The notes under the pieces were generated by a model. The model worked only from the letters and a program-made list of their open reading frames with translations. It ran no database searches and was not told the origin of the DNA. From Phycisphaeraceae bacterium (GTDB lineage Bacteria; Planctomycetota; Phycisphaerae; Phycisphaerales; Phycisphaeraceae), in NCBI GenBank assembly GCA_020851465.1, contig JADZCR010000016.1, forward strand, positions 1-64,000: DNA of 64,000 nt, in the 5' to 3' direction. The stretch's first letter is position 1, and the number at the start of each line of letters is the position of its first letter. The translations under genes and the position numbers were made by a program. Below, one piece after another: positions 55,601-62,817 of this stretch.

Positions 55601-55932
55601 AGTTTCAGGACCTCGGCGGAAGAATCAACGAAGCGATCCTGATGTCCGACGGACGCAGCGTACATTCGGTGGCGGTTTTCCACTGCGTTCATCAGGAACC
55701 CATCGTGCTCAACATCCAGCTTTACCTGCGCGATGCCGGCCCCATCCTGCGTCTGGTCGTGTCGAGCACGCCTGACGCTGAGTTTGAAAATCGCGTGCTG
55801 CACCGACTAAGACAGGTCCACCCCGATCTGACGGAAACAAAACTGGAATTCGTAAACGACCTGACCACCAACCGTGCCGGCAAGCGACGATGGATGATTG
55901 ACGAACGGACCAAAACGCCGCCGAAAGCCTGA
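52639..55932 (+). CDS. Fusion: asparagine synthetase-like amidotransferase + CapK/PaaK-like adenylate-forming domain
   Basis: This continuous 1097-aa frame has three parts. Residues 1 to about 215: class II glutamine amidotransferase, MCGIAGVIL with Cys2 as nucleophile. About 235-630: asparagine synthase domain with the ATP-pyrophosphatase loop SSGLDST near 271 and later SGQGGDELFGGY. About 665-1085: an adenylate-forming PaaK/CapK-like domain, with YYRKLVES, QTAGSSGLPVKLG near 756-768, FGGVDFGHVA and RYKQGDLLRG near 972. AsnB-type amidotransferases and AMP-ligases are known accessory genes of exosortase-linked polysaccharide loci, but as separate proteins. The fusion may activate a carboxyl group by one half and amidate it by the other. 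The linker (about 635-665) is Ser/Pro-rich. Confidence 0.9.
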   Translation: MCGIAGVILRERQIVERAVGSMIRAQQHRGPDDSGSAFFDASRTCVGLGHRRLSILDLSPQGHQPMTHPQFGGVLVFNGEIYNYAQLRRELSDAGVPFRGHSDTEVLLHLLARDGPKALERLAGMYAFAYYDPRHQTLLIARDPLGIKPLYIHQTDHSLVFASEVRGLLASGLVKPEVDRAGIATILAYGAPQEPLTIIKDVRMFPAGHWQQIEVNDLRSPVSQRRQKHWNFPQPQPITSADAVHGIKELLETSVRDHLVADVPVGVFLSSGLDSTIIAGLAAKHTADLRTFTVGFADEPDMSEAPMASETARLLGVRHTTLNIQGSDALPRVRQWLTNLDQPSMDGLNVYMICRAVREAQIKVILSGQGGDELFGGYPSFSDIPRLRNMMRILRWLPRRVTKAVARTLTMNRSPAVQQKMLDISTSDGSLRTLYLLRRRAISNGQLQSLGFNTDDLGLSRDYQPHDAVDSLEIDNSDPVWSISELESRIYQQNVLLRDSDANSMAHSLELRVPFLDRRVIDFAQGIPGNVRLPEKIANKHLLRVAFAEHLRPELLRQSKRGFQLPINRWLAGPLREMAEAGLDRLKQSGLVAEDGVDDIWQSFRSHPQSPIWSRAWTLCVTGVYLTQLSDKAEDIVSQRKPVTLRSTPSSKQPKRWLPTPSSLTSDYQSALEYHTKLNAWKADDIPPMQLAKLAAIWADAINDVPYYRKLVESAAAPREITIWADFKKIPVLTKQYLRANLPEFIRISGPPDKFMQTAGSSGLPVKLGVWKKENVHIRVAKLVPWIINGYHLGDPVFLVWGHSHLLGTGWRRYLNHAIRMGKDALLNYRRARAYVMGPSDCRKIAKQIIRARPVGMIGYASALDLLGRYTQEFRKEFRATGIRFILSTSEMPPRQDTFSMLEDLFGCPVIEEFGGVDFGHVAMRPRKGPWSVFPDLNIVESQKEADEGDGESILVSTLYLRYTPLIRYKQGDLLRGPMRLANDHVYEFQDLGGRINEAILMSDGRSVHSVAVFHCVHQEPIVLNIQLYLRDAGPILRLVVSSTPDAEFENRVLHRLRQVHPDLTETKLEFVNDLTTNRAGKRRWMIDERTKTPPKA

Positions 55933-55972
55933 ACGGATCACGAGTCCTGCACGCAGCGCAACAGGAAAGTCA

Positions 55973-57217
55973 GTGGAAAGCCATCCGCGCCAAGTCCCGC
56001 CATCCGCCGAACCGCACGTTGTCGATGTGCCGGCTGCGATGTCGTCGCAGGGACCGGTGGAGCTTGCGATCATCTCCGACGTACCCACGCCCTACCGGGT
56101 CCACGTGCTCAAACGCATTGCGAGCGAGCTGCGCGAGGTGAAACTGCACAGCCTTTTTACCCACGCCAGCGACAGGAGCGCGGTGCAATGGGACATGCAG
56201 CTCGATCCAGCGATCAATCCGGTATTTTTCAACGAGGTCGCGCTGAGTCCCAATGAACATGCGACGCTCAGAACGCTGCGGCTCTTTAACGTCATGCGCG
56301 ATTATCTGATCCGCCACCGTGTGCGGATCATCATCCTGCTGGGGTACAACGACCTGGCGCGAATGCGGTTGATCCGCTGGGCCAGGAAAGCAGGGATACC
56401 GCTGCTGGTGACGGGAGACTCGAACGTCTTTGCGGAAGGGCGTCTGTCGCCGCTGAAGCGGCTCGTCAAGCGTGTTTATGTGCGATGGAGCCTGCGTTCG
56501 ATCGCGGGCCTGATGCCGATGGGCACAGCCGGGCGCGCTTTCTATCGCCTCTATGCCGATCACGAGTTGCCCACGTTCCTCTTTCCCTATGAACCGGATT
56601 ACGAGACGATTCAGCGTCGTGATGAGGAAAAGGAGCGTGCTTTCCGTGCCGGGCGTGATTTATCGGAAGAGCGGCACCGGCTGCTCTACTGCGGGCGGCT
56701 CGTGAGCGTCAAATGCGTGGATGTGTTGATCGATGCGTTTGTGCGCATCGCTGATCGTCGTCCTGACTGGGATCTGGTCATTGCCGGCGACGGTGCGCTG
56801 CGTGACGCGCTCAAGGCGCGGGTGCCGCAGGCCCTGTCGTCGCGCGTCAAGTGGCTTGGCTTTCTGCAATTCGATGAGACCGTCCTCTGCTATCACTCCT
56901 GTGAAGTGCTGGTGCTGCCCAGTCACTTTGAGCCTTGGGCACTGGTCATCAATGAAGCGGTGTCTGCCGGGCTTGCGGTGGTGACGACGGATGTGGTCGG
57001 AGCCGCGGTGGAGTTGGTCCGCCACCGGACCAATGGCCTGATCGTGCAGGCCAGGAATGTCCAGGCCATGACAGACGCCCTGTTGGAAGTCACCACACCC
57101 CAGCCATGCGCCCGGATGCGTGCCGCAGCACCCGACATTCTGGCGCAGTGGCGTCGTGCCGCTGATCCCGTTGACGGAGTGAGGCATGCGTTGCGCCATT
57201 TCAAATTGATCCCGTAA
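55973..57217 (+). CDS. Glycosyltransferase family 4 protein
   Basis: This 414-aa GT-B protein begins, after a hydrophilic leader of about 20 residues, with VELAIISDVPTPYRVHVLKR. It has LLYCGRLVSVKCVDVLIDAF, VIAGDGALRDALKARVP and the E-x7-E equivalent VLPSHFEPWALVINEAVSAG. GTG 55973 is chosen because AGGAAAG lies just upstream. The frame is open to TTG 55898, overlapping the fusion gene, and ATG 56039 is a shorter option. It lies directly after the AsnB-CapK fusion and is probably co-transcribed with it. It is less similar to the two GT4 paralogs at 50146 and 51324. Confidence 0.9.
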   Translation: MESHPRQVPPSAEPHVVDVPAAMSSQGPVELAIISDVPTPYRVHVLKRIASELREVKLHSLFTHASDRSAVQWDMQLDPAINPVFFNEVALSPNEHATLRTLRLFNVMRDYLIRHRVRIIILLGYNDLARMRLIRWARKAGIPLLVTGDSNVFAEGRLSPLKRLVKRVYVRWSLRSIAGLMPMGTAGRAFYRLYADHELPTFLFPYEPDYETIQRRDEEKERAFRAGRDLSEERHRLLYCGRLVSVKCVDVLIDAFVRIADRRPDWDLVIAGDGALRDALKARVPQALSSRVKWLGFLQFDETVLCYHSCEVLVLPSHFEPWALVINEAVSAGLAVVTTDVVGAAVELVRHRTNGLIVQARNVQAMTDALLEVTTPQPCARMRAAAPDILAQWRRAADPVDGVRHALRHFKLIP

Positions 57218-57282
57218 CAGCGTCCTCGTGAATCTCTCGTGTCATTTCGCCGATACAACCTCGGATCATTTATCATTCCGCC

Positions 57283-58245
57283 ATGCCCGACTCCACAACA
57301 CTGATCACCGGCGCAGCAGGCTTCATCGGCTCTCACCTGACCGACCGTCTGCTGCGCGAAGGGATGCGAGTCATCGGACTCGATAACTTCTGCGACTTCT
57401 ACGACGCATCCATCAAACGGAAAAATCTCGAAGGCGCGATGACGCATAAAAATTTCATGCTCGTCGAGACCGACATCCGCGACCGCGGCGCGGTCGGCGA
57501 GGCGTTTACCCGTCACAAGCCGACGGCTGTCGTCCATCTGGCCGCAATGGCGGGCGTCCGACCGAGCATCGAACGGCCGGATTACTACACCAGCGTCAAC
57601 GTCGATGGCACGGTCAGCCTGCTCGATGCCGCCGTCGCCTCCGGGACACAACGCTTCGTCTTCGCATCGAGTTCGAGTGTTTACGGCAACAACGAAAAAG
57701 TCCCCTTCGCTGAGGACGACCGCGTTGATTTCCCCATCAGCCCGTACGCAGCCACCAAGAAATCCGGGGAGCTGATCTGCCACACCTACTGGCATATCCA
57801 CAAGCTGCCTGTGAATTGTCTGCGCTTCTTCACCGTCTTCGGCCCGCGGCAGCGACCGGACCTGGCGATCGGAAAATTTCTCCGGCTCGTCAGTCAGGGC
57901 AAGCCGGTGCCGATGTTCGGAGACGGCTCGACCAGCCGCGATTACACCTACATCGACGACATCGTCAGCGGCATCCACGCCGCGATGGATAAGTGCGACA
58001 GAAAGACCGGCTTCCGCATCTACAACCTCGGCGGCAACAAGCCCGCGAGTCTCAAAGACCTGATCGCCACCGTCGAAGAAGTCACGGGTAAAAAGGCAAA
58101 AATCGACCAGAAACCGATGCAGCCGGGTGATGTGGAACGCACCTGGGCGGACCTGACACGCAGCAACAGAGAACTCGGATATCAGCCCACAACATCGCTC
58201 AAGGATGGCATTCGCAAACAGTGGGAATGGATGCAGTTCGCCTGA
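57283..58245 (+). CDS. NAD-dependent nucleotide-sugar epimerase (UDP-glucuronate 4-epimerase-like)
   Basis: This 320-aa extended SDR has GAAGFIGSHLTDRLL (glycine-rich NAD motif near 8-22), Ser-Ser-Ser-Val-Tyr (FASSSSVYGN near 127), and the active-site YAATKKSGE (Tyr-x3-Lys near 152-156). The phrases VVHLAAMAGVRPSIERP and GDGSTSRDYTYIDDIV match UDP-glucuronate 4-epimerases. It would supply UDP-galacturonate or a related sugar to the adjacent glycosyltransferases. It lies 65 bp after the GT4 gene on the same strand and closes the glycan cluster. Confidence 0.93.
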   Translation: MPDSTTLITGAAGFIGSHLTDRLLREGMRVIGLDNFCDFYDASIKRKNLEGAMTHKNFMLVETDIRDRGAVGEAFTRHKPTAVVHLAAMAGVRPSIERPDYYTSVNVDGTVSLLDAAVASGTQRFVFASSSSVYGNNEKVPFAEDDRVDFPISPYAATKKSGELICHTYWHIHKLPVNCLRFFTVFGPRQRPDLAIGKFLRLVSQGKPVPMFGDGSTSRDYTYIDDIVSGIHAAMDKCDRKTGFRIYNLGGNKPASLKDLIATVEEVTGKKAKIDQKPMQPGDVERTWADLTRSNRELGYQPTTSLKDGIRKQWEWMQFA

Positions 58246-58424
58246 CGAGCCGGCGCGTCCCCTCATCGCGCGTCGGCACGTCCTCGCTCCTGACGCGAGA
58301 GCAGAAACACGAAAATCGCAGCTCGACAAACCACGCCGCATGCAGCCGCGCTGGATGGGAATACTCGATCAGCTCCGCCCACTTGCGCAGGCTCTGAAGG
58401 AGTCGCGGTGCGTTGAGAGAAACC

Positions 58425-58823
58425 TTAATGCGGCGTCTCTTTCACCGCGTTGCGATTCCAGGCGGGCACCTCCACCACGATCGGCCCATCGCCCTGGATG
58501 ATGCTTTGGCACGACAATCGACTCGTCAGCTTCACTGCGGGAGCTTCCTCAACGCGGTCGAGTTCTTTGTCTTCCGCTTCGCTGAGGTCGTCCATGCCCT
58601 CGTTGACGTAAACGTGGCAGGTGGAGCAGGCGCAGACGCCGCCGCAGGAATGTTCGATGTTGATGCCGTGGTCCAGCGCGACTTCGAGCAGATGTTCGCC
58701 TTTGCTGGCCATGACGGTCACTTCGCGTTCATCCTTACCGGTGACCGCCTGCGGATCCTGAAGGATGAACTTCACCTGTACGGTGGGCGGCGCTTTGGGT
58801 TCGTTGGAACGTTTAATGCTCAT
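58425..58823 (-). CDS. [2Fe-2S] ferredoxin, adrenodoxin/Isc type
   Basis: This 132-aa ferredoxin has cluster ligands Cys60, Cys66 and Cys69 in CGGVCACSTC and Cys105 in RLSCQ. The acidic stretch MDDLSEAEDKELD between them is typical of the vertebrate/Isc-type subfamily. N- and C-terminal extensions of about 15 residues each are present. The gene is not beside isc or suf genes here. Downstream (58246-58424, 179 bp) and upstream (58824-58967, 144 bp) gaps show nothing clear. Confidence 0.93.
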   Translation of the reverse strand: MSIKRSNEPKAPPTVQVKFILQDPQAVTGKDEREVTVMASKGEHLLEVALDHGINIEHSCGGVCACSTCHVYVNEGMDDLSEAEDKELDRVEEAPAVKLTSRLSCQSIIQGDGPIVVEVPAWNRNAVKETPH

Positions 58824-58967
58824 AACTGTCTCGTGGCTGCATTCTAGGCGACTTGATCTCGCTCGTGCAGCCGCGAAGTCTGAAAGCGAGCGTCGGCGAG
58901 GGGTGACGGCGGCGCCATCATGGCGGTGAAGTGATCGCCAAGGCAGTGAACCAGTCGGGCTTAACGG

Positions 58968-60011
58968 TCAGGTTTGCGGCGAGTCGGGCACGGTCGTCGG
59001 ATCCGGGCGGTAAATCCGTGTTTCGAGAGCCCAGACTTTTTCGGTGAAGTTCCCGCCGACATCCGCGGCTTTGAGGCTATCGCCGCGTGCCGCCAGGATC
59101 GCCATGTGCGTCTTGGCGTCCACATTATCGAGCAGGCTCACGAGGATCGCTTCGGGGGTAGCGGGTATTTTGAGCGCGCCAAACTCCGCCTTGCCGTGGT
59201 GTGACAGGATGATGTGATGCAACACCATCAGCACAGCATCGGGCACTTTATTTCCCATCGCGGCGCAGTCCTCCGCCTTGCGCTGGAGCCAGATGACCCC
59301 GCGGGCGATGTGACCGATGAGCTGGCCGTCGTCGCTGTAACCAAAGCCCGTTTCCCAGGTCAGCTCCTGACACTTGCCCAGATCATGAATGAACAGGCCC
59401 ATGAGCACGATATCGCGGTTGATCTGCGGGTAGAGCGGCAGCACGGCACCGGCAAGCCGCAGCAGACTCAGCGTGTGCTCCAGCAGTCCGCCGATGAAAG
59501 CGTGGTGCAGTGACATGGCAGCCGGCGCACGCTTGAACTTTTCCATCAGCTCCGCATCGTCGAGATACATCCGCGCCAGCGCGTTGATCGCGGGATGTTT
59601 CAGTGAAGCGAGAATCCCGCTCAACTCGGTGAACATCTCCTCGATGTCGTATTGCGTACAAGGCAGCAGGTCGAGCAATTCAGCCTCGGTAGGCGTGCAC
59701 TTTTCGATCTGCTGGATAATGATCTGCATCTCGCCCTGGTACGGCTGCGACTGCCCCTGAATGTAAACAAACCCGTCGGTCGGCAGGGTGCTGAATAGCT
59801 CCTCGGAAGCGTTCCACATGCGACCGGGAACACGACCTGACCGGTCAGCCAGCAGACATTTGATGTAGGGCTTGCCCCCTTTGGTCTGACCGAGCTGGCA
59901 GTTCTGGATGGCGAAAACACCTTCGATGTATTGCGAGTCCTGCAACTGACGGATCATGATCCGCTGACTGGCCGGGGCGGAGTGCGGCGAGGGTGATTTG
60001 GTAGGCGGCAT
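58968..60011 (-). CDS. YhaM-like 3'-5' exonuclease with OB-fold and HD domain
   Basis: This 347-aa protein has an N-terminal OB-fold (about 20-115: YIEGVFAIQNCQLGQTKGGK, then RVPGRMWNASEELF). A C-terminal HD phosphohydrolase domain follows, with HHAFIGGLLEHTLSLLRLAG (His near 168-177), LFIHDLGKCQEL (HD near 208) and LHHIILSHHG. This order matches YhaM/CBF1 family 3'-5' exoribonucleases of Gram-positive bacteria, which trim RNA or ssDNA with Mn2+. Length is slightly above the family average. The gene is divergent from the epimerase operon, with 229 bp between them. Confidence 0.9.
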   Translation of the reverse strand: MPPTKSPSPHSAPASQRIMIRQLQDSQYIEGVFAIQNCQLGQTKGGKPYIKCLLADRSGRVPGRMWNASEELFSTLPTDGFVYIQGQSQPYQGEMQIIIQQIEKCTPTEAELLDLLPCTQYDIEEMFTELSGILASLKHPAINALARMYLDDAELMEKFKRAPAAMSLHHAFIGGLLEHTLSLLRLAGAVLPLYPQINRDIVLMGLFIHDLGKCQELTWETGFGYSDDGQLIGHIARGVIWLQRKAEDCAAMGNKVPDAVLMVLHHIILSHHGKAEFGALKIPATPEAILVSLLDNVDAKTHMAILAARGDSLKAADVGGNFTEKVWALETRIYRPDPTTVPDSPQT

Positions 60012-60180
60012 GGCGTCATCGTACCGCGCCGCATGGGTGATCCCGCTCCGCTTTCACCCGGATGGTTTCTCCGCCCGCCGCCTGCTCATGCCGGGATGGT
60101 TCGACGGACGGTTCAAGTGTGGATCGATGGGCGAGTCTGGGGCGGCACCCCAACCCAGAGTGCGGTAATCAGGGCTTTAG

Positions 60181-60210
60181 TTTGGCGGCAGAATCGACAC
60201 TTTGGCGGCA
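60181..60210. repeat. Tandem direct repeat TTTGGCGGCA, 20-bp period, upstream of the epimerase operon
   Basis: TTTGGCGGCA occurs at 60181-60190 and 60201-60210, so the copies are 20 bp apart, about two helical turns. It lies 31-60 bp before the ATG at 60241, the usual place for a regulator. This makes it a candidate operator for the two-gene epimerase/DapA operon. It is a short motif, so chance remains possible. Confidence 0.4.
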
Positions 60211-60240
60211 AAAGTCAGCTTGCCGTACAATCCCTGCCCC

Positions 60241-61263
60241 ATGCCAATGACTGAACGCGACATCCTGATGGATATTTCCGAGCCCGATGAGGGCGTTGTC
60301 CGCACCCTCTGGGCGATGCCCGGCGACCTGCTGCTGCTGGGAGCCGGCGGAAAGATCGGCCACGGCCTGGCGCTGATGGCCAAACGTGCTTTCGAGCAGG
60401 CGGGCAAGAAAAACCGCGTGCTGGCGGTGTCCCGCTTTTCCTCACCCAAGGCTCGACAGGAACTGGAGGCGGACGGCATCACCACCATCCCCTGCGACCT
60501 CGCCGACGCCGACGCCGTGGAAAAGCTGCCTGACGCCGAAGACATCGTTTATCTGGCCGGGCAGAAGTTCGGCACAGCCGACGGCCCCGCGGTGACCTGG
60601 GCTCTCAATACGTTTGTCCCCGGCGTCGTCGCCAAGCGGTGGAAAAAGAGCCGTATCGCCGTTTACTCCAGCGGTAACGTCTATCCGTTCACTCCCGTCG
60701 ATTCCGGCGGGCCGACCGAGGAACACCCCGTCGGTCCCATCGGCGAGTATGCCCAATCGGTGCTCGGCCGCGAACGAGTGTTTGAATATTTCTCCCGCAC
60801 GGCTGGTACACGGGTCACTACGATCCGCCTCAACTACGCCAATGAGCCGCGCTACGGGGTGCTGGTGGACCTGGCCACGCGCCTGCTCAATAAAGAGGAA
60901 ATCGACGTCAGCCAGGGCTATGTCAACGTCCTCTGGCAAGGCGACTGCAACCGCATCACCCTCCGCTCGTTCGAGTTGGCGAACAGCCCGCCGGCGATCC
61001 TCAACCTTGCCGGCCCGGAGACGCACAAAGTCGAAGACCTCGTGAAAAAGCTCGGCAAGGCGCTGGGGCTGCGAAAAGTCAAAGTAACCGGCGAGCCGGC
61101 ACCCAACGCGCTCCTGTCCAATTCGTCGTTCTGCTGGAGTCACTTCGGCCCGCCGAAGGTCGGCATCGACCAGATGATCGAGCGGGTCGCAACGTGGCTC
61201 AAGCAAGGCGGCGCAACCATGGGCAAGCCGACGCACTTTGAAGTCCGGGATGGAAAGTTTTAG
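60241..61263 (+). CDS. NAD-dependent epimerase/dehydratase family protein
   Basis: This 340-aa SDR-like protein has LLLLGAGGKIGHGLALMAKR (NAD-binding GxGGxxG near 35), VYLAGQKFG, and a YSSGNVYPFTP strand followed by the region of the catalytic residues. The usual Tyr-x3-Lys is not obvious, since YAQSVLGRE lies at the corresponding place, so it may not be catalytically typical. It is co-directional with the DapA-family gene (90-bp gap), and the two probably form a sugar-acid catabolic operon. ATG 60241 is used. The upstream frame to 60202 has no support. Confidence 0.8.
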   Translation: MPMTERDILMDISEPDEGVVRTLWAMPGDLLLLGAGGKIGHGLALMAKRAFEQAGKKNRVLAVSRFSSPKARQELEADGITTIPCDLADADAVEKLPDAEDIVYLAGQKFGTADGPAVTWALNTFVPGVVAKRWKKSRIAVYSSGNVYPFTPVDSGGPTEEHPVGPIGEYAQSVLGRERVFEYFSRTAGTRVTTIRLNYANEPRYGVLVDLATRLLNKEEIDVSQGYVNVLWQGDCNRITLRSFELANSPPAILNLAGPETHKVEDLVKKLGKALGLRKVKVTGEPAPNALLSNSSFCWSHFGPPKVGIDQMIERVATWLKQGGATMGKPTHFEVRDGKF

Positions 61264-61353
61264 AAACTCGCCTTCCGTCGAACGTCCCGCGCAGGCTGAT
61301 ACCATTCCCCGCCACGCGCGACGAGCTTCGACCGGAGGCCATCGGTAACCGTC

Positions 61354-62520
61354 ATGAGCAATCCCCTACCCTCGGCTCCCGTCCTTGATCTGCTCCGAAG
61401 TGGCGTTGCGATTCCCGCCACTCCGCTGGCGTTGAACGCGCAGCGCAAGCTCGATGAACGCCGTCAGCGCGCCTTGGCACGTTACTACCTGGCGGCAGGC
61501 TCAGGCGGTCTGGCGGTTGCCGTACACTCGACACAGTTTGAAATCCGCCTGCCTGAGCACGGCCTGCTCCGTCCGGTGCTCACGATCGCGATGGAGGAGA
61601 TGCGTCGCTTTGAGCAGGCCAAAAAGAAAACCGTCATCAAAGTCGCCGGCATCGTCGGGCAGACGCACCAAGCGGTCGCGGAAGCTCAACAGGCGATTGA
61701 TCTGGGCTACGACATGGGGCTGCTGAGTCTGGGCGCGATGGCCAAGGCAGACGACGATGAACTGGTGGCCCACTGTCATCAAGTGGCGAAGGTCATTCCG
61801 GTCGTGGGCTTCTATCTCCAGCCGAGTGTCGGCGGGCGAATACTGCCGGCGAGCTTCTGGCGTCGCTTTGCGGAGATTCCCAACGTCGTCGCCATCAAGA
61901 TGGCACCCTTCAACCGTTACCAGACGATCGACGTCGTCCGCGCCGTCGCCGAGGCCGGCCGCGCTCTCTCGCTCGGCTCACGCGGCGTCGGGCACAGCTC
62001 CGGCGTAGCCAAGGTCGATTCGGGCGGCAGCGAAAACGGCATCGCGCTCTATACCGGCAACGATGACAACATCGTCGGCGACCTGCTGGGCGAGTGGGTG
62101 TTCGAGGTTCCCGCCGGCGGCGGCAAGCGGGTGACGCAGCGCGTCATCGGCGGGCTGCTGGGCCACTGGGCATGCTGGACAAAAAAGGCGGTCGAACTGC
62201 TGGAGAAATGTCACTGGGCCAATACCTCCGCCGAGATGGGTGCCCGAAATCATCTGCCCTACGACATGATGGTGCTCAACCGGCAGGTGACGGACATGAA
62301 CGCAGCGATGTTCGACCCCGCGCACCATTTCCACGGCTGCATCCCCGGCATGCACGAAATCCTCCGCCGTCAGGGATTGCTCGAAGGCACCTGGTGCCTC
62401 AATCCCAAAGAGGTCATGTCACCCGGTCAGGCGGAGGAAATCACCCGCGTCTGCAAGGCGTATCCGCATCTGGTGGACGATGACTTCGTCGCACAGCACC
62501 TTGACGAATGGCTGCGGTAA
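61354..62520 (+). CDS. DapA/NanA-family (dihydrodipicolinate synthase-like) aldolase
   Basis: This 388-aa TIM-barrel class I aldolase has AIPATPLALNAQRKLDERRQ at the N-terminus (family G-x-TP region) and LGYDMGLLSLGAM. The Schiff-base Lys lies in VVAIKMAPF near 181. The C-terminal extension (about 290-388) is longer than in DapA. Members of this family cleave or form 2-oxo acids such as 2-keto-3-deoxy sugar acids. The pairing with a nucleotide-sugar or sugar epimerase suggests hexuronate or related catabolism, not lysine synthesis. The catalytic Tyr of classical DapA is not clear to me. Confidence 0.85.
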   Translation: MSNPLPSAPVLDLLRSGVAIPATPLALNAQRKLDERRQRALARYYLAAGSGGLAVAVHSTQFEIRLPEHGLLRPVLTIAMEEMRRFEQAKKKTVIKVAGIVGQTHQAVAEAQQAIDLGYDMGLLSLGAMAKADDDELVAHCHQVAKVIPVVGFYLQPSVGGRILPASFWRRFAEIPNVVAIKMAPFNRYQTIDVVRAVAEAGRALSLGSRGVGHSSGVAKVDSGGSENGIALYTGNDDNIVGDLLGEWVFEVPAGGGKRVTQRVIGGLLGHWACWTKKAVELLEKCHWANTSAEMGARNHLPYDMMVLNRQVTDMNAAMFDPAHHFHGCIPGMHEILRRQGLLEGTWCLNPKEVMSPGQAEEITRVCKAYPHLVDDDFVAQHLDEWLR

Positions 62521-62562
62521 AACCGACCCCATCCGCGATGCTGTTCGCCCTCGAACGGTGAA

Positions 62563-62790
62563 TCACGTCGGAATCTGATCCGCGTACTTTCGTCGAAACT
62601 CGTCCAGACTGGCGATGCCTGCGGGCAGCTTTGCCTCGTCTATCAACAGGATCGGAATGCCTTCACGGATCGGATAGCGCAGCCCGCCGACGCTGCCGAC
62701 GAGTTCCTCACCCTCCAGCCGCAGCGGCGAGCGCGTGAGGGGACAGACGAGCATCTGGAGCAGTTCGGGATCGATGGGGGCCTGGGGCAT
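62563..62790 (-). CDS. Trm112-like small protein (UPF0434/YcaR type)
   Basis: This 75-aa protein shows PELLQMLVCPLTRSPLRLEG and LRYPIREGIPILLIDEA, the common form of the Trm112/YcaR family. The usual zinc Cys pair is reduced to a single Cys (LVCP), as often occurs in bacterial members. Trm112 partners methyltransferases in eukaryotes and archaea. The bacterial function is uncertain. It lies 27 bp after the murA stop on the same strand. Confidence 0.9.
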   Translation of the reverse strand: MPQAPIDPELLQMLVCPLTRSPLRLEGEELVGSVGGLRYPIREGIPILLIDEAKLPAGIASLDEFRRKYADQIPT

Positions 62791-62817
62791 GGCTGCATTT
62801 TAACGCACAGGCTGCGA

